Part shown: piece by piece, positions 36,001 through 47,600 of the stretch | Layout of the letters: every line of letters begins with the position of its first letter | How positions within the stretch are numbered: position 1 is the first letter of the stretch | Assembly: GCF_021018895.1 (NCBI RefSeq) | Contig: NC_079382.1 | Location: forward strand, 21,808,001 to 21,872,000 | DNA length: 64,000 bases | Reading direction: 5' to 3' | DNA from: Seriola aureovittata | Lineage: Eukaryota > Chordata > Actinopteri > Carangiformes > Carangidae | Made by a program: the position numbers and the translations under genes | The notes under the pieces: generated by a model | Told to the model about the DNA's origin: nothing | The model's database searches: none | Seen by the model: only the letters and a program-made list of their open reading frames with translations

Positions 36001-39000
36001 GTCTGCAGCATGTTTACTCTGGAGTACGACACTCTGGAGGATGAAGACTCCAGGCTGCGATGCTCATTAAAGAACTATAGATGAAATCAGGGGAAAAATC
36101 TACTATTTCTTGCTCTTTACCACTAATGAGGGACAAAAAAAAAGGTTTATCCTGAATGTGGTGCAAGAGAATTCACCTGCCCACCTGTATAGAGGAAAGT
36201 GTTGGTGTGTCCGCCGATGACCACGTCGACGCCGCGGACCTTCTCGGCGATCTCCTTGTCCATGGTGAAACCAGAGTGACCCAGAGCGATGATCTTATTG
36301 ACGCCCAGCGTCTGGAGTTTGTCCACATGCGGCTGCAGGGCCTTCACCTCGTCCTCGAACTTCAGGTGTGGTCCTGTGGAGCAGCAGGTACGGAAACACT
36401 GTTAGTACAAAAATATATCTTATAGACTGCAGCCTGAAGCTAAAGCTAAAGCTTATTATGCTCAAACAAAAAGCTCATACGTTTTTATATTTGTTCATTA
36501 AATTAATTGACTCGTAATGAGTTAAAATTTTTTGTCCACGGCTTCAAATTCTTATTTCAGCTTAATAAAAGTGAAACATTATCAAATATAATTAAGGTAA
36601 AACATTGATGTGGTGAAAGAGACGTCGGATTTTCAACTTATTCTGAATTCAGTCTGATCAATAACAAGAAAGCACATCTTTGCTTTTCATAACAAAGGAA
36701 AAGTTCTGGAGTTTAGTAGTTTAAGGACTTTTTAAGAACGTAATTAAGACATGACACAAAGTAAATAGAATAATATTATTATAGTAAGTATTTTTCTCAC
36801 AAATCCTCGTATCAGCTTTTGTGTGTTGGTGTCAAAATACCTCTGACTTCATCTGTCAGCCAATGAACCCGCTTCACTAACACGGACTTCCTCCTGGTAT
36901 TGATATTTTTTATTGTTTCCACCAATTGTTAAGAAGCCATTGTTTTGTCACCTTGGACGCGACCTGCTAATCACATCCTCCGAACACCTCCACTATCTCC
37001 ACTATTTTCATCCACAAAGTGCTGCTCGACGTTTCCTCAGCAGGAAGACAACATGATAATGGCTGGATTTAACTTCATATTACTGAATATTAAAAGCAAA
37101 AAATGAGACAGACTTCATAGTTTTAACTGTTTCAAACGTACATTTAGATTTTTACATCTCACCAACCCTCCGGAAATAAGCTGTTTCTGTTTTGGACTCT
37201 TCTTGCCTCTGACTTCAGGGAGGAATCTTCTTTAACTTTGTTTTACTTTTTACTACAACCTTGTATTCAATGTGTCTTTTCTTTAAACTTCGCTGACGAG
37301 AGGCCGGCAAGAGGACGGCGGTGTACAGATGTTCCACAGATGTAGGGGAGAGAGTGTATATCATGATGTTTACAGTGTGGATGCCTTCGGTTGAGGATGT
37401 AAACAATGTGAGAAACAAACAGAAAAGTCACAGACAGAAACATGAAGACATTAAACAGCCACTTCCACTCACCCGGTGCGGACAGAGCGGGCGTTTCGCG
37501 GGACGTGTATCCCACCACGCCGACCTTCTGATCACCCACTGTAAGTATCTTATAAGGGTGGTAAGAACTTCCAAACGTCACGGCCAGAGTTTCGTCTGGT
37601 TTGATGTTAGCACTGAGAACGGGACACTCGATCTTCTCCATGAACGGTTTCATGAGTCCTTCCACTCCGTTGTCGAACTCGTGATTCCCAAAAGCCTGAA
37701 AAACACAAAGAAATGTCAAACAAAGAATTCAGCTGCAGGAAGAGACATTCAGCTTCTTTACTGAATATGGACATTTATTTTAGATTTAAAGCTCCATGTT
37801 TTACAGTTTCCTGTGTTTTATTTGAAGAAGTGTTGATCCACAAGAAGATATATTAGTAGTTTTACATCTCCTCTCTCTGGAGCTCTAGTAACAACAGGTC
37901 GGTCCTGACGGCTGGTTTTAAGGCTCAGTTTCTGAATACAGGCTGTGTGCATTTCTCTGTGGACTGAGGCTTTGATACTTTCACAGTATTAATATAGAAG
38001 CTAGAGCTGATCTATAATCACACTACACATGGACACAGACCTTTAGACTGGAGGAGCTTTAAAAGTCCCAATAACACATGGACTCTGGTTCGTCTCGATT
38101 TAGCTCATGAACAGTTCAATTTTAAAGTGATTTTCATACCCAAATAGTTTTATCTGAATTCATAAAAGGTTTAGTAATGTAAAACTATACTATACAACAT
38201 TTTGTTGTGTCCCAGACAAAAGTAGAGAGAGACAAGATCAAATCTGTAGTTGAGACGATGGTCCTAGATCCTCCACCTGCTGCAGATGTTTTATGTTTTT
38301 TCTCAGACCCAGACAACTCCACATAAATCGCACCATGCTGCTTGGAGCCAAGAATCACATGTGGGGGGACAGATGGACCAGTGCCGCCCAGTAGAAGGAT
38401 GAAAATGAGCAGCAGGCAACAGATGGTCCGGAAAATTGAAGCTAACTTCTGTGTAAAGGCGAAATGGTCCATTAACTCCTCACAGTGCAACAGAGCTCTT
38501 TGTTTAAGTTTCTCCAAGCTAATACATCACCAGGCTACAGGGCTAAAGATATGACCTGGACTGTGTCATAGTAAATCTGACACACACTCAGCTCTCTGTA
38601 CATTTATAACTAACTGAACCTCTGTGGTTTCAAGTCGTTTCACTCCCACATTCCTGCTCTGACTTCAGCGTTCAGCGTTGGTTTACTGGTGACGGCCAGT
38701 GTTACCAGAGCTGTGTGAAGTTACTGCTGCATTTTAAGTGCTATTCTTCAATAAAAACAGGTCTACACAACAACATTAGGACCTTCGCTGCACCGTCTGG
38801 TCCGTGGATCAGTTCTGCTGAAGAGGGCTTGTATCTAAGCACCAAGAAAACAGACATCACAGGGTTCCTTTACTTAGTCATCGTACAGGAGTCATGTTCT
38901 CCACGTACAGAAGAGTCTGCTTCCCATCTCCATTCCACACAGTCACTATAATCACTGTAATTCTGGCCGGAAGATGAAAAGCCACAGCGAACAGAGCCGA

Positions 39001-40238
39001 TCCACTAAAACACTTGTTTTTGAGTCACTGCTATTAAGCTAATTAAAACTGTCTGAGACCTTTGGACCCAAACCCATTAATCAACTCCAGCCTTTCCCAG
39101 AGTCCAGTCTGATTCCTCGGCTATCAACAGGGACCTTTCTGTTCTTTATCTGATGGTTGTTGTTGTTGTGTTTGTTAACTCATCATCACCGTTTCTATAG
39201 AAACATGTCTCTGATGATTAACAGCGAGCTGCACTATCAGGCAGGATCGATCATGTCTAGGTTCTATATCAATACTGTGAAAGTATCAAAGCCTCAGGCC
39301 ACAGAGAAATGCACACAGCCTGTAGCAAGCAGTCATCAAGCCCCGCCCACCTGGACCCACCATACAAACCTTTACAGGATTTGGTTTCTCTGAGTGTTTT
39401 TACCTGAAATCTGCTTTATTTTTGTTCCATCACTCAGAAACCAGTCAGCCAATCAGTGAGCCTCCTCTCTTCTGATTGGCTCACCGACCTGTTGTTACTA
39501 GAGCTCCAGAGAGAAGCCTGAGAGAGGAGATGTAAAACTACACTGAGATGGTTTTTGGTTCTTGAAACCACAAATATATCTTCTTATGGATCAACACTTC
39601 AAATAAAACACAGAAGAAGAAGAAAATATGGAGCTTTAAAATAATGTTATGTTAGAGGAAATTAATAAAGCAACTTCTATCTATCTATCTATAAATACAT
39701 AGAAAGATCTATGTATCTCTTAATAAACTTACAATAAAACATTACACAATGAAATCCTGACACTTTTCCATTGTGTGTACAGACTAATGTTTCTAACCTC
39801 TTTTAGTCTCAAATGAAACATAAACCTGAACAAACTGCAGTTCTTACACAGCTCTGTGTTTCTTACCATGGCATCATATCTCAGTTTGTTCATGAAGTGC
39901 GCAGCCTCGGCGCCCTTGTAGTAATTGAACCAGACGGTCCCCTGGAACTGGTCCCCGGCGTCCAGCAGCAGCACGTTGCTCTCGGAGCTGCGGATCCTCT
40001 TGATCATCGTGGCTCTCCGTGCCACGCCGGCGAAGCACTGGCTGCTCTTGACGCATTTCCCGGAGTGTTTGGTGGTCTCCTCCACCCGGGCGTGCACGTC
40101 GTTGGTGTGGAGGAGGACCAGGTCCCAGGCGGCCGAGCTGGACACGGAGAAGCTCAGCAGTAGCGGGAGGATGATGAGGAGGAGGCGGCAGAGGCAGAGC
40201 CGCGGAGGAGCGCTCTGCTCCGGGCGCACCTCTTCCAT
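32176..40238 (-). CDS. nt5e: nt5e, ecto-5'-nucleotidase (CD73), complete, nine exons
   Basis: Exons in transcript order: 39867-40238, 37473-37695, 36185-36373, 33728-33925, 33312-33463, 33015-33123, 32741-32890, 32440-32640, 32176-32345. All introns are GT-AG and phases agree; 1764 bases give 587 residues (human 574). The enzyme is a GPI-anchored, zinc-dependent homodimer that hydrolyses extracellular AMP to adenosine and phosphate. By homology the metal and catalytic residues are D47, H49, D96, N128, H129, H231 and H254. AMP-site residues R364, N400, R405 and F428 are also present. The position of human F500 (adenine stacking) is Tyr511 here. The nine-exon structure equals the human gene. 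It faces snx14 tail to tail, the same arrangement as in mammals. Confidence 0.97.
32440..33925 (-). CDS. nt5e: nt5e exons 4-8: 5'-nucleotidase C-terminal substrate domain
   Basis: Residues about 262-532. Visible landmarks are PVVQAYAFGKYLGYL, GNPILLNSSIP (a sequon), LANYSAK (a sequon), CRFRECNLGNLICDAM, WNHVSASIFNGGGVRASIDE, LPFGGTFDLVQLKGSTLRKA and YGGSTGEFLQVSG. They are followed by LCVDCRVPDY and the AMP-contact region LPSYLMTGGDGF. In crystal structures of the family this domain binds the nucleoside and rotates relative to the N-terminal metal domain. Exons are compact; intron 6 is only 124 bases and almost half of it is a GT microsatellite. Confidence 0.96.
32962..33014. repeat. CA/GT microsatellite forming half of nt5e intron 6
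   Basis: About 26 CA units (with one CAT interruption) run up to the exon 6 border. On the coding strand the intron begins GTGTGTGTATGTGTG, so the donor itself is part of the repeat. Confidence 0.95.
36185..40238 (-). CDS. nt5e: nt5e exons 1-3: signal peptide and metallophosphoesterase domain
   Basis: Residues 1 to about 262. The start codon (minus strand of 40236-40238) precedes a leader with hydrophobic core LLLIILPLLLSFSVSSSAA; cleavage before W38 matches the human mature start WEL. Motifs in order: LLHTNDVHAR (metal ligands), LLLDAGDQFQGT, GNHEFDNGVEG (exon 2), LSANI, VGVVGYTSRETP, IIALGHSGFTMD and VIGGHTNTFLYTG (exon 3). Introns 1 (2171 bases) and 2 (1099 bases) are the large ones. Intron 1 holds two copies of an inverted-terminal-repeat element. 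Confidence 0.96.
37785..38064 (+). mobile_element. Inverted-repeat element, copy A (nt5e intron 1)
   Basis: The copy starts TTTAAAGCTCC and ends GGAGCTTTAAAA, so the termini are inverted repeats. Inside it shares with copy D the run GACGGCTGGTTTTAAGGCTC and the stretch to ACACATGGACACAGACCTTT. This suggests a non-autonomous DNA transposon (MITE-like). It lacks the middle GGTGGGTCCAGGTGGGCGGGG part present in the other copies, so it has an internal deletion. Confidence 0.7.
39245..39643 (-). mobile_element. Inverted-repeat element, copy B (nt5e intron 1)
   Basis: Read on the minus strand it begins TTTTAAAGCTCCATATTTTC. It carries TTTTATTTGAAGTGTTGATC, CCAATCAGAAGAGAGGAGG and GTCCAGGTGGGCGGGGCTTG, then TTTGATACTTTCACAGTATT. 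The far terminus is lost or diverged. It is the longest copy beside D and opposite in orientation to copy A 1.2 kb away. Confidence 0.7.
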
Positions 40239-40460
40239 CTCTCCGGTCCGCTGCGCGCAAAAACAGTGGAGCAGGAAAAAACACGACCGGTCAGTCTCTG
40301 CTCCTAATGCTCCATAAATGTCTCCTTGTACACAAATGCGACCCCGCTGACACTACATGCTGAGCGGACTGAGACTCCGTCAGGAGGCGCCTTCAGGGAA
40401 AGTGAACGGAGGAGGAGGATGAGGGGGAGGAGGAGGGAGGATTTCACTTATTGTGATAGG
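40239..40460 (-). promoter_or_regulatory. nt5e: nt5e 5' UTR and proximal promoter region
   Basis: On the minus strand the ATG follows a GC-rich leader (GCGCGCAGCGGACCGGAGAG). Upstream are GGAGGA/CCTCCT tracts at 40407-40440 that could bind SP-type factors. No clear TATA box is seen. CpG density is high from about 39870 to 40260, suggesting a CpG-island type start. A long CA repeat sits at 40515. Confidence 0.45.
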
Positions 40461-40512
40461 CTTCTTCTTCTCTGATCTCTCCCACCACCTTTCACTCTTG
40501 GGCATATTTATT

Positions 40513-40514
<2 letters not shown>

Positions 40515-40592
<78 letters not shown>
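40515..40592. repeat. Long CA microsatellite upstream of nt5e
   Basis: Thirty-nine CA units, perfect, about 280 bases upstream of the nt5e start codon. GT/CA tracts of this length can form Z-DNA and are often polymorphic. Confidence 0.97.
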
Positions 40593-40595
<3 letters not shown>

Positions 40596-40711
40596 CATTG
40601 AACGAGGTGGCCTTAAACTTAAGTCTGTTTTCAATTTACCCCCCAAACTTGTTGCTAAACTGTTAAAACCATCTCCACCCACCTGAATGTCTCTCTCTCT
40701 CTCTCTCTCTA

Positions 40712-41480
40712 CAGACCACCTGGACTTCACTCAGCTTTAGATGACTGTATCTCAGTCTGATGAGACTCTAATTACAGGTGACTTCAGGACTCACCTGGTG
40801 AGTGAAACCTCTAATGATACTTTTGGTTTCACCCAGTTTGTGTGAGTTTCTGCAGCGGTCTCAGACCCTGGACCTGATTCTGTCCCGTAGGATAGCGGTT
40901 TCTCCCCCCCCCCCCGTTGTAAACTGTACCAGTGAGTTAAACACAGCTCTGTTTAGACTCTGGGTCTGCAGCCTTGTTTACTGAGCAGCTGCGCAGGCTT
41001 CTACCTCCAGTGGAACGAGTGTGAACTGAAATACAACCGTACTCTCTCTGCACAGAGCAGCTTATTTCTCTACGTTAATCAGCAACAACAGATTTCATTT
41101 TGCCACTGTGGCCAAACTCTCTCGCAGCTGCTCGACCTTTACGGCTCACATGTACGGGACAGAGCTTTGGCTCGGCAGCTTTCAGACCTTCACCGAAACT
41201 GCACTTACGAGAGTCGTAAATGTTCTTCTGCTTTCTAGGGATTCAGATTCCACGTCTGTGCTTCTCTTTCACTTGATCCCAGTGCAGCTGTTGATACCAC
41301 AGATCATCGTCTACTGCTCCAAGACTGACTGGAAAACCAATTTGGCGTCTCTGAATCCTTAGTGCCTTTTCAAGGGTTTCAGTACAGAGTGTGTCTTAAT
41401 GCTGTACAGATTGTTAAAGTCCCTTCAGGCAAATTTGCTGTTGTTGATCTTGGGTTATATAAGTAAAGACTGACCTGACA
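40712..41480 (+). mobile_element. Decayed LINE remnant (L2/CR1-like)
   Basis: Endonuclease-like words appear in order: a GDF motif (ITGDFRTHL) and then TLDLILSR near 40865-40890. A stretch at 41235-41320 reads like the reverse transcriptase motif 'LLLDLSAAFDTxDH' with substitutions and frame breaks (TSVLLFHLIPVQLLIPQ). The end, GGGTTATATAAGTAAAGACTGACCTGAC, resembles the 3' tail of fish L2-type LINEs. There is no intact ORF. Confidence 0.6.
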
Positions 41481-42069
41481 GTATGTGTAGGATTTTGAGA
41501 CAACTGCTCTGTGAGGGCAAGTTATTCTACAGCATCGTCATCAATGAGGCAATTCAGAGTGATCACAGATGCCATCAACAAGGTAACTGAAATTAAAATG
41601 TGAGAACCTGGAGGGTGAGGAGGTTCATCTTCCAAACAGGACGCTCCCACAGCCCCCAGGCTTTTTGACTGTGTCTGTAACTACAGTAACTAGAACGAAC
41701 AGCGGGGAGACTGTTTGTCTGTGGTAGGCATTTTAGGCATTATAATTAAAATTCACTGCAATTAATAATAATTAAAACCTTTCAGCACAGAATCTCTTTA
41801 TGATTCTATGTTTTGGCCAAAAAAAGATGCCGATTTCTTCATGTTACTCATTTTAGCGACAGTTAGCAGGTGGGTTTTGGTAAAGGTGTAGTACAGCCTA
41901 AAAGCTGCTGTGTCAGAGATCAATTAGATCAGATGAATGATCTTCAATTGATCAGTAAACTAGAATTACAGCCTTGCGGTTGTCTGCCATTCCTGTTTAT
42001 CCAGAATCATAAAATACGAACCATTTGTGTGAAGTCTTGAGTAATGACTAAAAAGTGTTTAGTGCGGTC

Positions 42070-42250
42070 ACACTGACCTTTGACCTCTGATCTAATCAGT
42101 TTGTCCAAGTGGACATTCGTGCCAAATTTGAAGAAATTCCCTCAAGGCTTTACTATGATATCGCGTTCACGAGGCAAAAACCATGTCCTTGACCTTTGAC
42201 CAAAAAAACAAAACCTTGAGTCCAAATGAGCGTTTGTGCTAAATGTGAAG
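42070..42250. repeat. Interspersed repeat (TGACCTTTGACC type)
   Basis: The words GTCACACTGACCTTTGACCT, CCAAGTGGACATTCGTGCCA, AAATTTGAAGAAATTCCCTC and ATATCGCGTTCACGAGGC follow in the order of a repeat widespread in percomorph fishes as I remember it. Non-coding and diverged. Confidence 0.6.
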
Positions 42251-42309
42251 GGAGTAAGAATGACATTTAACACAAGCTCCTGCAAATGAAGACACCCAAG
42301 GTCATCATG

Positions 42310-42314
<5 letters not shown>

Positions 42315-42358
<44 letters not shown>

Positions 42359-42364
42359 GGGGGG
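42315..42364. repeat. GT microsatellite followed by a G run
   Basis: About twenty GT units and then a run of nine G residues. Confidence 0.95.
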
Positions 42365-43494
42365 TGTTTGTCATGAGTGGGAGTTTGGTTTGCATCATGA
42401 TGGTAACAGACTGGAGGTCAGAATTCCAGCATCTCACTTCAACCGCCGCCGTCTGTAGCCGATATTTAAGTGACTCTCGCAGCTGCAGAGCGCTCTCCCA
42501 CACAGCTGCAAAACTACACACAGCAGGAAACATGGAAACCGACCATGGTCCGTCCCGTGGTTTCATTTCTGCAAACACACGACTGAGAGCAGTGACACGT
42601 TGATCACGCCTGGTGGAGTAACGTCAGCTGCCGCCCTCACCTCACCCTCACATTCCACATTAACGCAGAACACCATCATGGAAATAAGACTTTTAACTCC
42701 ACTGTGGTTTTATAGTCTCATTTTCATAAACTGCTCGAGGCACTTCTGTGTGTGCAGTTATCAGAGTGTCAAATAAACCCGTTAATTCACTCGTTCACCC
42801 TCAGGCTTTGGTTATGTTACAACACGGGAAAAAGACCGGTTTATTATTCTTGGCTTCCTCTTCTAACATGTACTATTTATAATTAAAGCACTGGGGATTT
42901 ACTGTATGAGTTTCTGTTTGTTATCGGTTTTACTTCTTATCATGTTTTTGGTTTCTGAAGGGACTCTGGGTTTGTTTAACTTTCTGCAGACTTGACTCTT
43001 TAATACTCTGTTTTGTACACGGTGAAACTTGCTATAAGCCTTGTTTTATCTCGTCCTCTGGTGAATGACATCTGATGAATTATTCTCACGCTTTAGATTA
43101 CAGTGCGCTGCAGGTATTTTCATTCCTGTGATACAACTCCAGCAACAATGTCGTCATGTAGATGACAGTCTTTTGTTAGTGACGGATATGATAGATAAAG
43201 AGATATTTTGCTGGTGGCTTCAGTCCAACTTGAGTCCATGAACTCAAGGCAGGAAACTCTAGAAGTTCATATATTCCAACACTGTTTGTACAGTCCAAAA
43301 CTCAAAGATACTGACCTTGAAAGAAAAACAGCTAGAATCTAGAATGAGAAAGTAATTTTGCTTTAATTACTTCAACAATTAATTCATTGTGAAAATTGTT
43401 GCAGATTATTTTTTTATAGACCAACTAATCGATTAAGTCACTAATCACTTGGGCTCTACAGGAAATCATTAAACCTTTCGATATGAAATATGCT

Positions 43495-43745
43495 CATAAT
43501 CCTTTTAAAAGGGCTATTGGTAAGTTTTGCTACTGCTACATTGCTAGCATTAGCATTAATAGCTGTTTATTTACCAGTAGCCGAGAGCTTCAGCCATTGT
43601 TGCATTTACAATACAAGAGGTTATAACACATCCTCTGAGCATCTACTTCTTCAGGACGCTACAGCGACTCGGTATCGGAAAGTGACGAAGTACTGTCCGG
43701 CTGGACAGAAGCTAGCTGGTTAGCATGCTAACATCGGTAGAAGAA
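43495..43745 (+). repeat. Dispersed repeat, copy 1
   Basis: It shares with the reverse complement of 61365-61605 the order AAGTTTTGCTA, AGCTGTTTA, CAAGAGxTTATAA, TACTTCTTCAGG, CGACTCGGTATCGGAAAGTG and GTGCTAAC/ATGCTAAC. I judge about 70% similarity by eye. No coding potential; class unknown. Confidence 0.6.
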
Positions 43746-45154
43746 ACGAAGTGACAGAAGTAGCAGCAAAAGCAGAGGGTTCGATCTCTGGAGACCAGCT
43801 GATGGTGAGTAAAGGAATAAAGTTTGATGCTAAACTCCGAATGTTTCTACTAAATTGAAAAATAAACAGATGTTTATGCTAATGTTGGTTGTGTAGCAAC
43901 AGCAAAACAAATAGCTCCTTTTAATTATTCTTTGTTTTTATTAATCTTTATTCCCATGGAGCAGAATTATAGTCACTACCTCTACATTGAACTTGGCTTG
44001 AACATCAGTGGAGATATAACGTGTCACTGCTAATGTACAAACAAGCATTTGCATCCAGATAAAACGCTACTGTCAGTGTTTTCTCTCTGAGTTTTTATAT
44101 TTATACATGTTGGGATCGGGTAGGTTTTCATGTTTTGTGATGGACCCTACCCTAAATGTATAAATAGCTGTTGTCTTCAGAATTAAACCTTTCAGATTAA
44201 TGTTTTACCATTAGTTTAAAACTTCCTGCATCAAAGCTAAAAGCCAAAGATAAAACAGAAGCTCTTCGACCTGTTACAAGCAGTCAAAAAATATATTAGG
44301 TTCTTGAAGTTTCTTATCTCAGTACAGTACCTACCACACTGTCTGCAGACCTGACAGATTAATCAGCCTCAGGGAAGATTTAGCACCATGTGGCTACTGG
44401 CATCTGGTAATTTCCTTTCCTGCTCCGTCTTATTAAAAAGTGAATCACGAGAGGCAGTTTTGAAGAGGGTGGTGCCTCACTAGAGGGCAGCAAGCTGCAA
44501 GAAATGAATCAACACATGAGGCTTGATGAGCAGAAAGTCTCACACCGAACACAGCAGGGTGAAATAAAAAACTCCTTATACTCTGTATGAATTTTAACTC
44601 ATGACACAATGTGTTATGAATAACTGAATGTCAAAGCCGAGTGTAATCCGGTGAAATCGTTCTTAAGGTACACGCAAAGTATTTTCTCCTGACCGGAGAC
44701 GACGAGCATTTGGTTTGTCTCAGTCGATATGTATTTTGAGATGTGGTCAATGGCTCAGTGCAGATCCTTTACAAAAGGGGATCTGAGCATAACAACATAT
44801 TTGAAGGTGCGTCTCTATAGCTTAAGCATTAAGCCGATCAGGTAGATCCCTGGTTGGAGTTTGGCCGACGCCATTGTCGCATATCTCTAGTTTCTATAGT
44901 GAAGGTTTCAAGATTCCTGGTACGATGGATACAATGCATTAGCTAAGGTGTTAGCCAGCGAAATCAATGCCTTTGTTTAGGTTGGAGGTAGAATACAGAG
45001 GGGTGGGTGGTGGTGGTGGTGGTGGGCTGTAAGAACCTGATACAATCCACTCATAATTAATGGATATCAACATCAAGGTTTTATAAAATCCAAAGCAGAA
45101 TTTAAGTAAAAGTATTTTTTTGACACTTTGTGTTGAAACTGCCATTATTGCCAA

Positions 45155-45275
45155 TCTGTCTACACTCAATAACATATAATGACAAAGTGAAATCATGTTT
45201 TAAATGGTTTTACATTTGAATAAACGTCTTAGAAATGTTTGCAAATTTATTAAAAACTAAAAATCAAATGATTTG
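45155..45275. mobile_element. Remnant of a Tc1-like element end
   Basis: CTACACTCAATAACATATAA, TGACAAAGTGAAATCATGTT and GCAAATTTATTAAAAACTAA are diverged versions of a terminal sequence I know from Tc1-like fish elements ('CATAATGACAAAGTGAAAACATG ... GCAAATTTATTAAAAATAAA'). Only one end is seen. Confidence 0.45.
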
Positions 45276-46084
45276 AAATCAAAACTCTAAAAATAAACTT
45301 CACATATTGTGAAATTTCTTTGGTTTTTTAGTTTCATCACAATTGATTCCTTGTCCAGTGGTTCACACCCAACTGATGAAACAAGTACTAACTGCGATTA
45401 GCCAACAGTTGAGTCTTAATGTCTCCGTGTCATTCAACTCGTCCCTGTGTACGTGACGTGAAGTCTTGATGGTGCAGCTGATCCCTGTGGGGAAATTTGC
45501 CTTTTAACTACCTTCCCCCTCCACAGGGAGGTCAGAGGTCAGCAGCAGGTCAGCACCACTGAGGCTGGAGGGAATATTCACTAAGACACACTAATCACCA
45601 CAGGACTTAGTTTACTGGCTGATGCATTACTAATTACTAATCACTTATTCAAATCGAGTCAGACACAATTATCCACTTGCAATAAGAGGTAGGGCTGTCT
45701 GCAGTTCAGTCAATGAAGGGGTCACATGACTCCTGTGGGTTCAAGGTCCCTGACTGTTTTCTTATTTCCTCATTGCTGACACAGTAATGTCACAAATACA
45801 TTAATAATAGTTTAAGGATAGGTTCCCTGGGTGCAAAGAAACAGATTTTGATGGCTATACATTCTCCTCCTGTTCACACTGTTTATCTTAAGTTAATGTG
45901 AGTTAATCAAATCACATAAATAAAATCTGGTTTATAGTAAAACCATTAAACTGGCACACATCTTATGCTAATATTAGCTAATTAGCACAAAGTACGATGT
46001 AAGTAAGATGTCATTTTTGCAGGTATTACACCAAAGTACTGGATAAAATCAAAAATTTTAACCTGATGATGGCGCCTGAGAAAA

Positions 46085-46225
46085 AAGTCAGTGGATCACC
46101 AAAGTGTTAAGGATTCGTCCTCTGGGAACCGTGAATTTTTGTACCAAATTTTGTGCCAATCCACCCGGTAGATGTTGAGATATTTCAGTCTGGACCAAAG
46201 AGATGAACCAACAGACCAAGATTTC
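46085..46225. repeat. Interspersed repeat (GGATTCGTCCTCTGGGAAC type)
   Basis: GGATTCGTCCTCTGGGAACC, TTTGTGCCAATCCACCCGGT and GTTGAGATATTTCAGTCTGG recall a common fish repeat. A fragment in the opposite sense may lie at 23215-23275 in snx14 intron 28 (CTCAACAACTACTGGATGAA, TTTTGTACAGACATTTTCTC). Confidence 0.6.
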
Positions 46226-46532
46226 CTACAGAATTGGCATAAATTTCGATCCACTGCTTTTATGTGATATATTAGGAGTTGATTCGTCAAGATAACTCAA
46301 AGGGGGAGGGGGCTAATTCTCCAGTCTGTGCCATTAAAACCATTGCAGAAGAAGAGGACACAATACGATGATGTAAGTAAAAGAGCGCCAGTCAAACTTC
46401 AAAATGGAAACCTGACATTTCTGTTCATTTCATCCATTAATGAGAGGAAAGTTTCAGTCTGTTTTCGCCGCTTCAATGCTTTCAAAGGGGCGATGGTTTC
46501 TCTCCGGGAGCAGGTGGTGGTTATTTTCGCAA

Positions 46533-46585
46533 GAGCTTCGGCCATCGTTGCATTTACCACGGACGAAGTTATAATACCTGCCTCA
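46533..46585 (+). repeat. Dispersed repeat, partial copy
   Basis: AGAGCTTCGGCCATCGTTGC and CATTTACCACGGACGAAGTTATAAT match AGAGCTTCAGCCATTGTTGC and what follows at 43589. The part downstream (AATCAGCCTCAGGGAAGA at 46607) also matches 44361, so 43.5-44.6 kb and 46.5-47.1 kb may be old duplicates of each other. Confidence 0.5.
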
Positions 46586-47309
46586 GCCGCTGGCAGACAA
46601 AGCCATGAATCAGCCTCAGGGAAGAACTGGCATCACTTCACTGGCGGCTTCCGTTTATTTCCAGCCAGTCTGTTGAAATATGAGTCATTATTTACAGTAG
46701 AGGGCAGTAGAGTGAAGGAGAGGAGAGGAGTCACGCTCACTGCTCTGTGTCAGCATCTCTCTCACTACAACAACATGTCAGGGCTGAATAATTCAACCCA
46801 GGTTTTTCTCTATATGTTAAATTGCTGTGTATGTTCTGATATGAAAAATAAAAAAGCAGAACTGGTGCGTTATCACAAAGGATGTTTGGTTATTTCGGCC
46901 GGGGCTCTGGGGGAATAAAAGAAATGGATGAGGGTGTGAAGAAGAGCAGAGTGACGCAGCCTTTTCTCAGCCTCTCCTATTCCAGCTGATGGATAACAAC
47001 TATTCTCCAGAGATGCAGAGTGTATCAGGAGAATGAGGATGTAGCAGGGGCAGTGTGCAGGGTGAAATAAAACCCCTCCTTCGCGCATCCATCCTGTTCA
47101 TCCCACATTAATACTCCACGCAGTGACAGCGCTCCCTGATGGATTCACTCTCCATCTACTCCGTGTTGAAGCCGAAATCTGCGACGTTCACACAACAGCA
47201 GAGGGGGCGGAGAACTCGTTTCACCTTTTAGTTTGTACAGACAGGTGAGAAATTCAAAAACAAAGCAAAGCAAAAACAGATGCTTCCATAAAGAGAATGA
47301 AGGCTCACT

Positions 47310-47600
47310 GATTGACTCACCGATTGACCTCCAGATCTCAGCCCAGCTGTTGAGACACCTGTGGGAGATTTTGGAGCAGCTCTCCATCACCAAAACACCA
47401 AATCCAGTTGACTGTGCACCTTACTGTCCAGCTGGTCTGGGCAGCAGGTGCGACCATAATGCTGCAAGGCGTGAAGTGGAAATGTTTCATGTTGTATGTC
47501 CTAAGCCGTCTTTATCGTATGTTGTTTTTTCTTTTTTGAAATGCCTGTGATAATGCCAAACCTTTTGGAAGGATGTTGTTCATCCCTCAGGTTCGCTAAA
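47310..47600 (+). mobile_element. DDE transposon fragment
   Basis: GTTGAGACACCTGTGGGAGA and TTTTGGAGCAGC read LLRHLWEILEQ, close to the 'NPIEHLWEILE' part of Tc1/mariner-type transposases. Further on, CTTTTGGAAGGATGTTGTTC ATCCCTC is also a familiar fish repeat stretch. Broken; no functional ORF. Confidence 0.45.

Noticed and set aside
39813..40317. Plus-strand frames over nt5e exon 1
   Set aside because: Antisense shadows of the GC-rich first exon of nt5e.
41108..41362. 84-codon frame with reverse-transcriptase-like words taken as a gene
   Set aside because: Fits a broken LINE better: the motif is degraded, adjacent motifs are in other frames, and a LINE-type 3' tail follows.
46328..46918. 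196-codon open frame
   Set aside because: No recognisable domain, no splice context, and it overlaps a dispersed repeat (46533-46585) and sequence duplicated at 44.3 kb. Likely chance.
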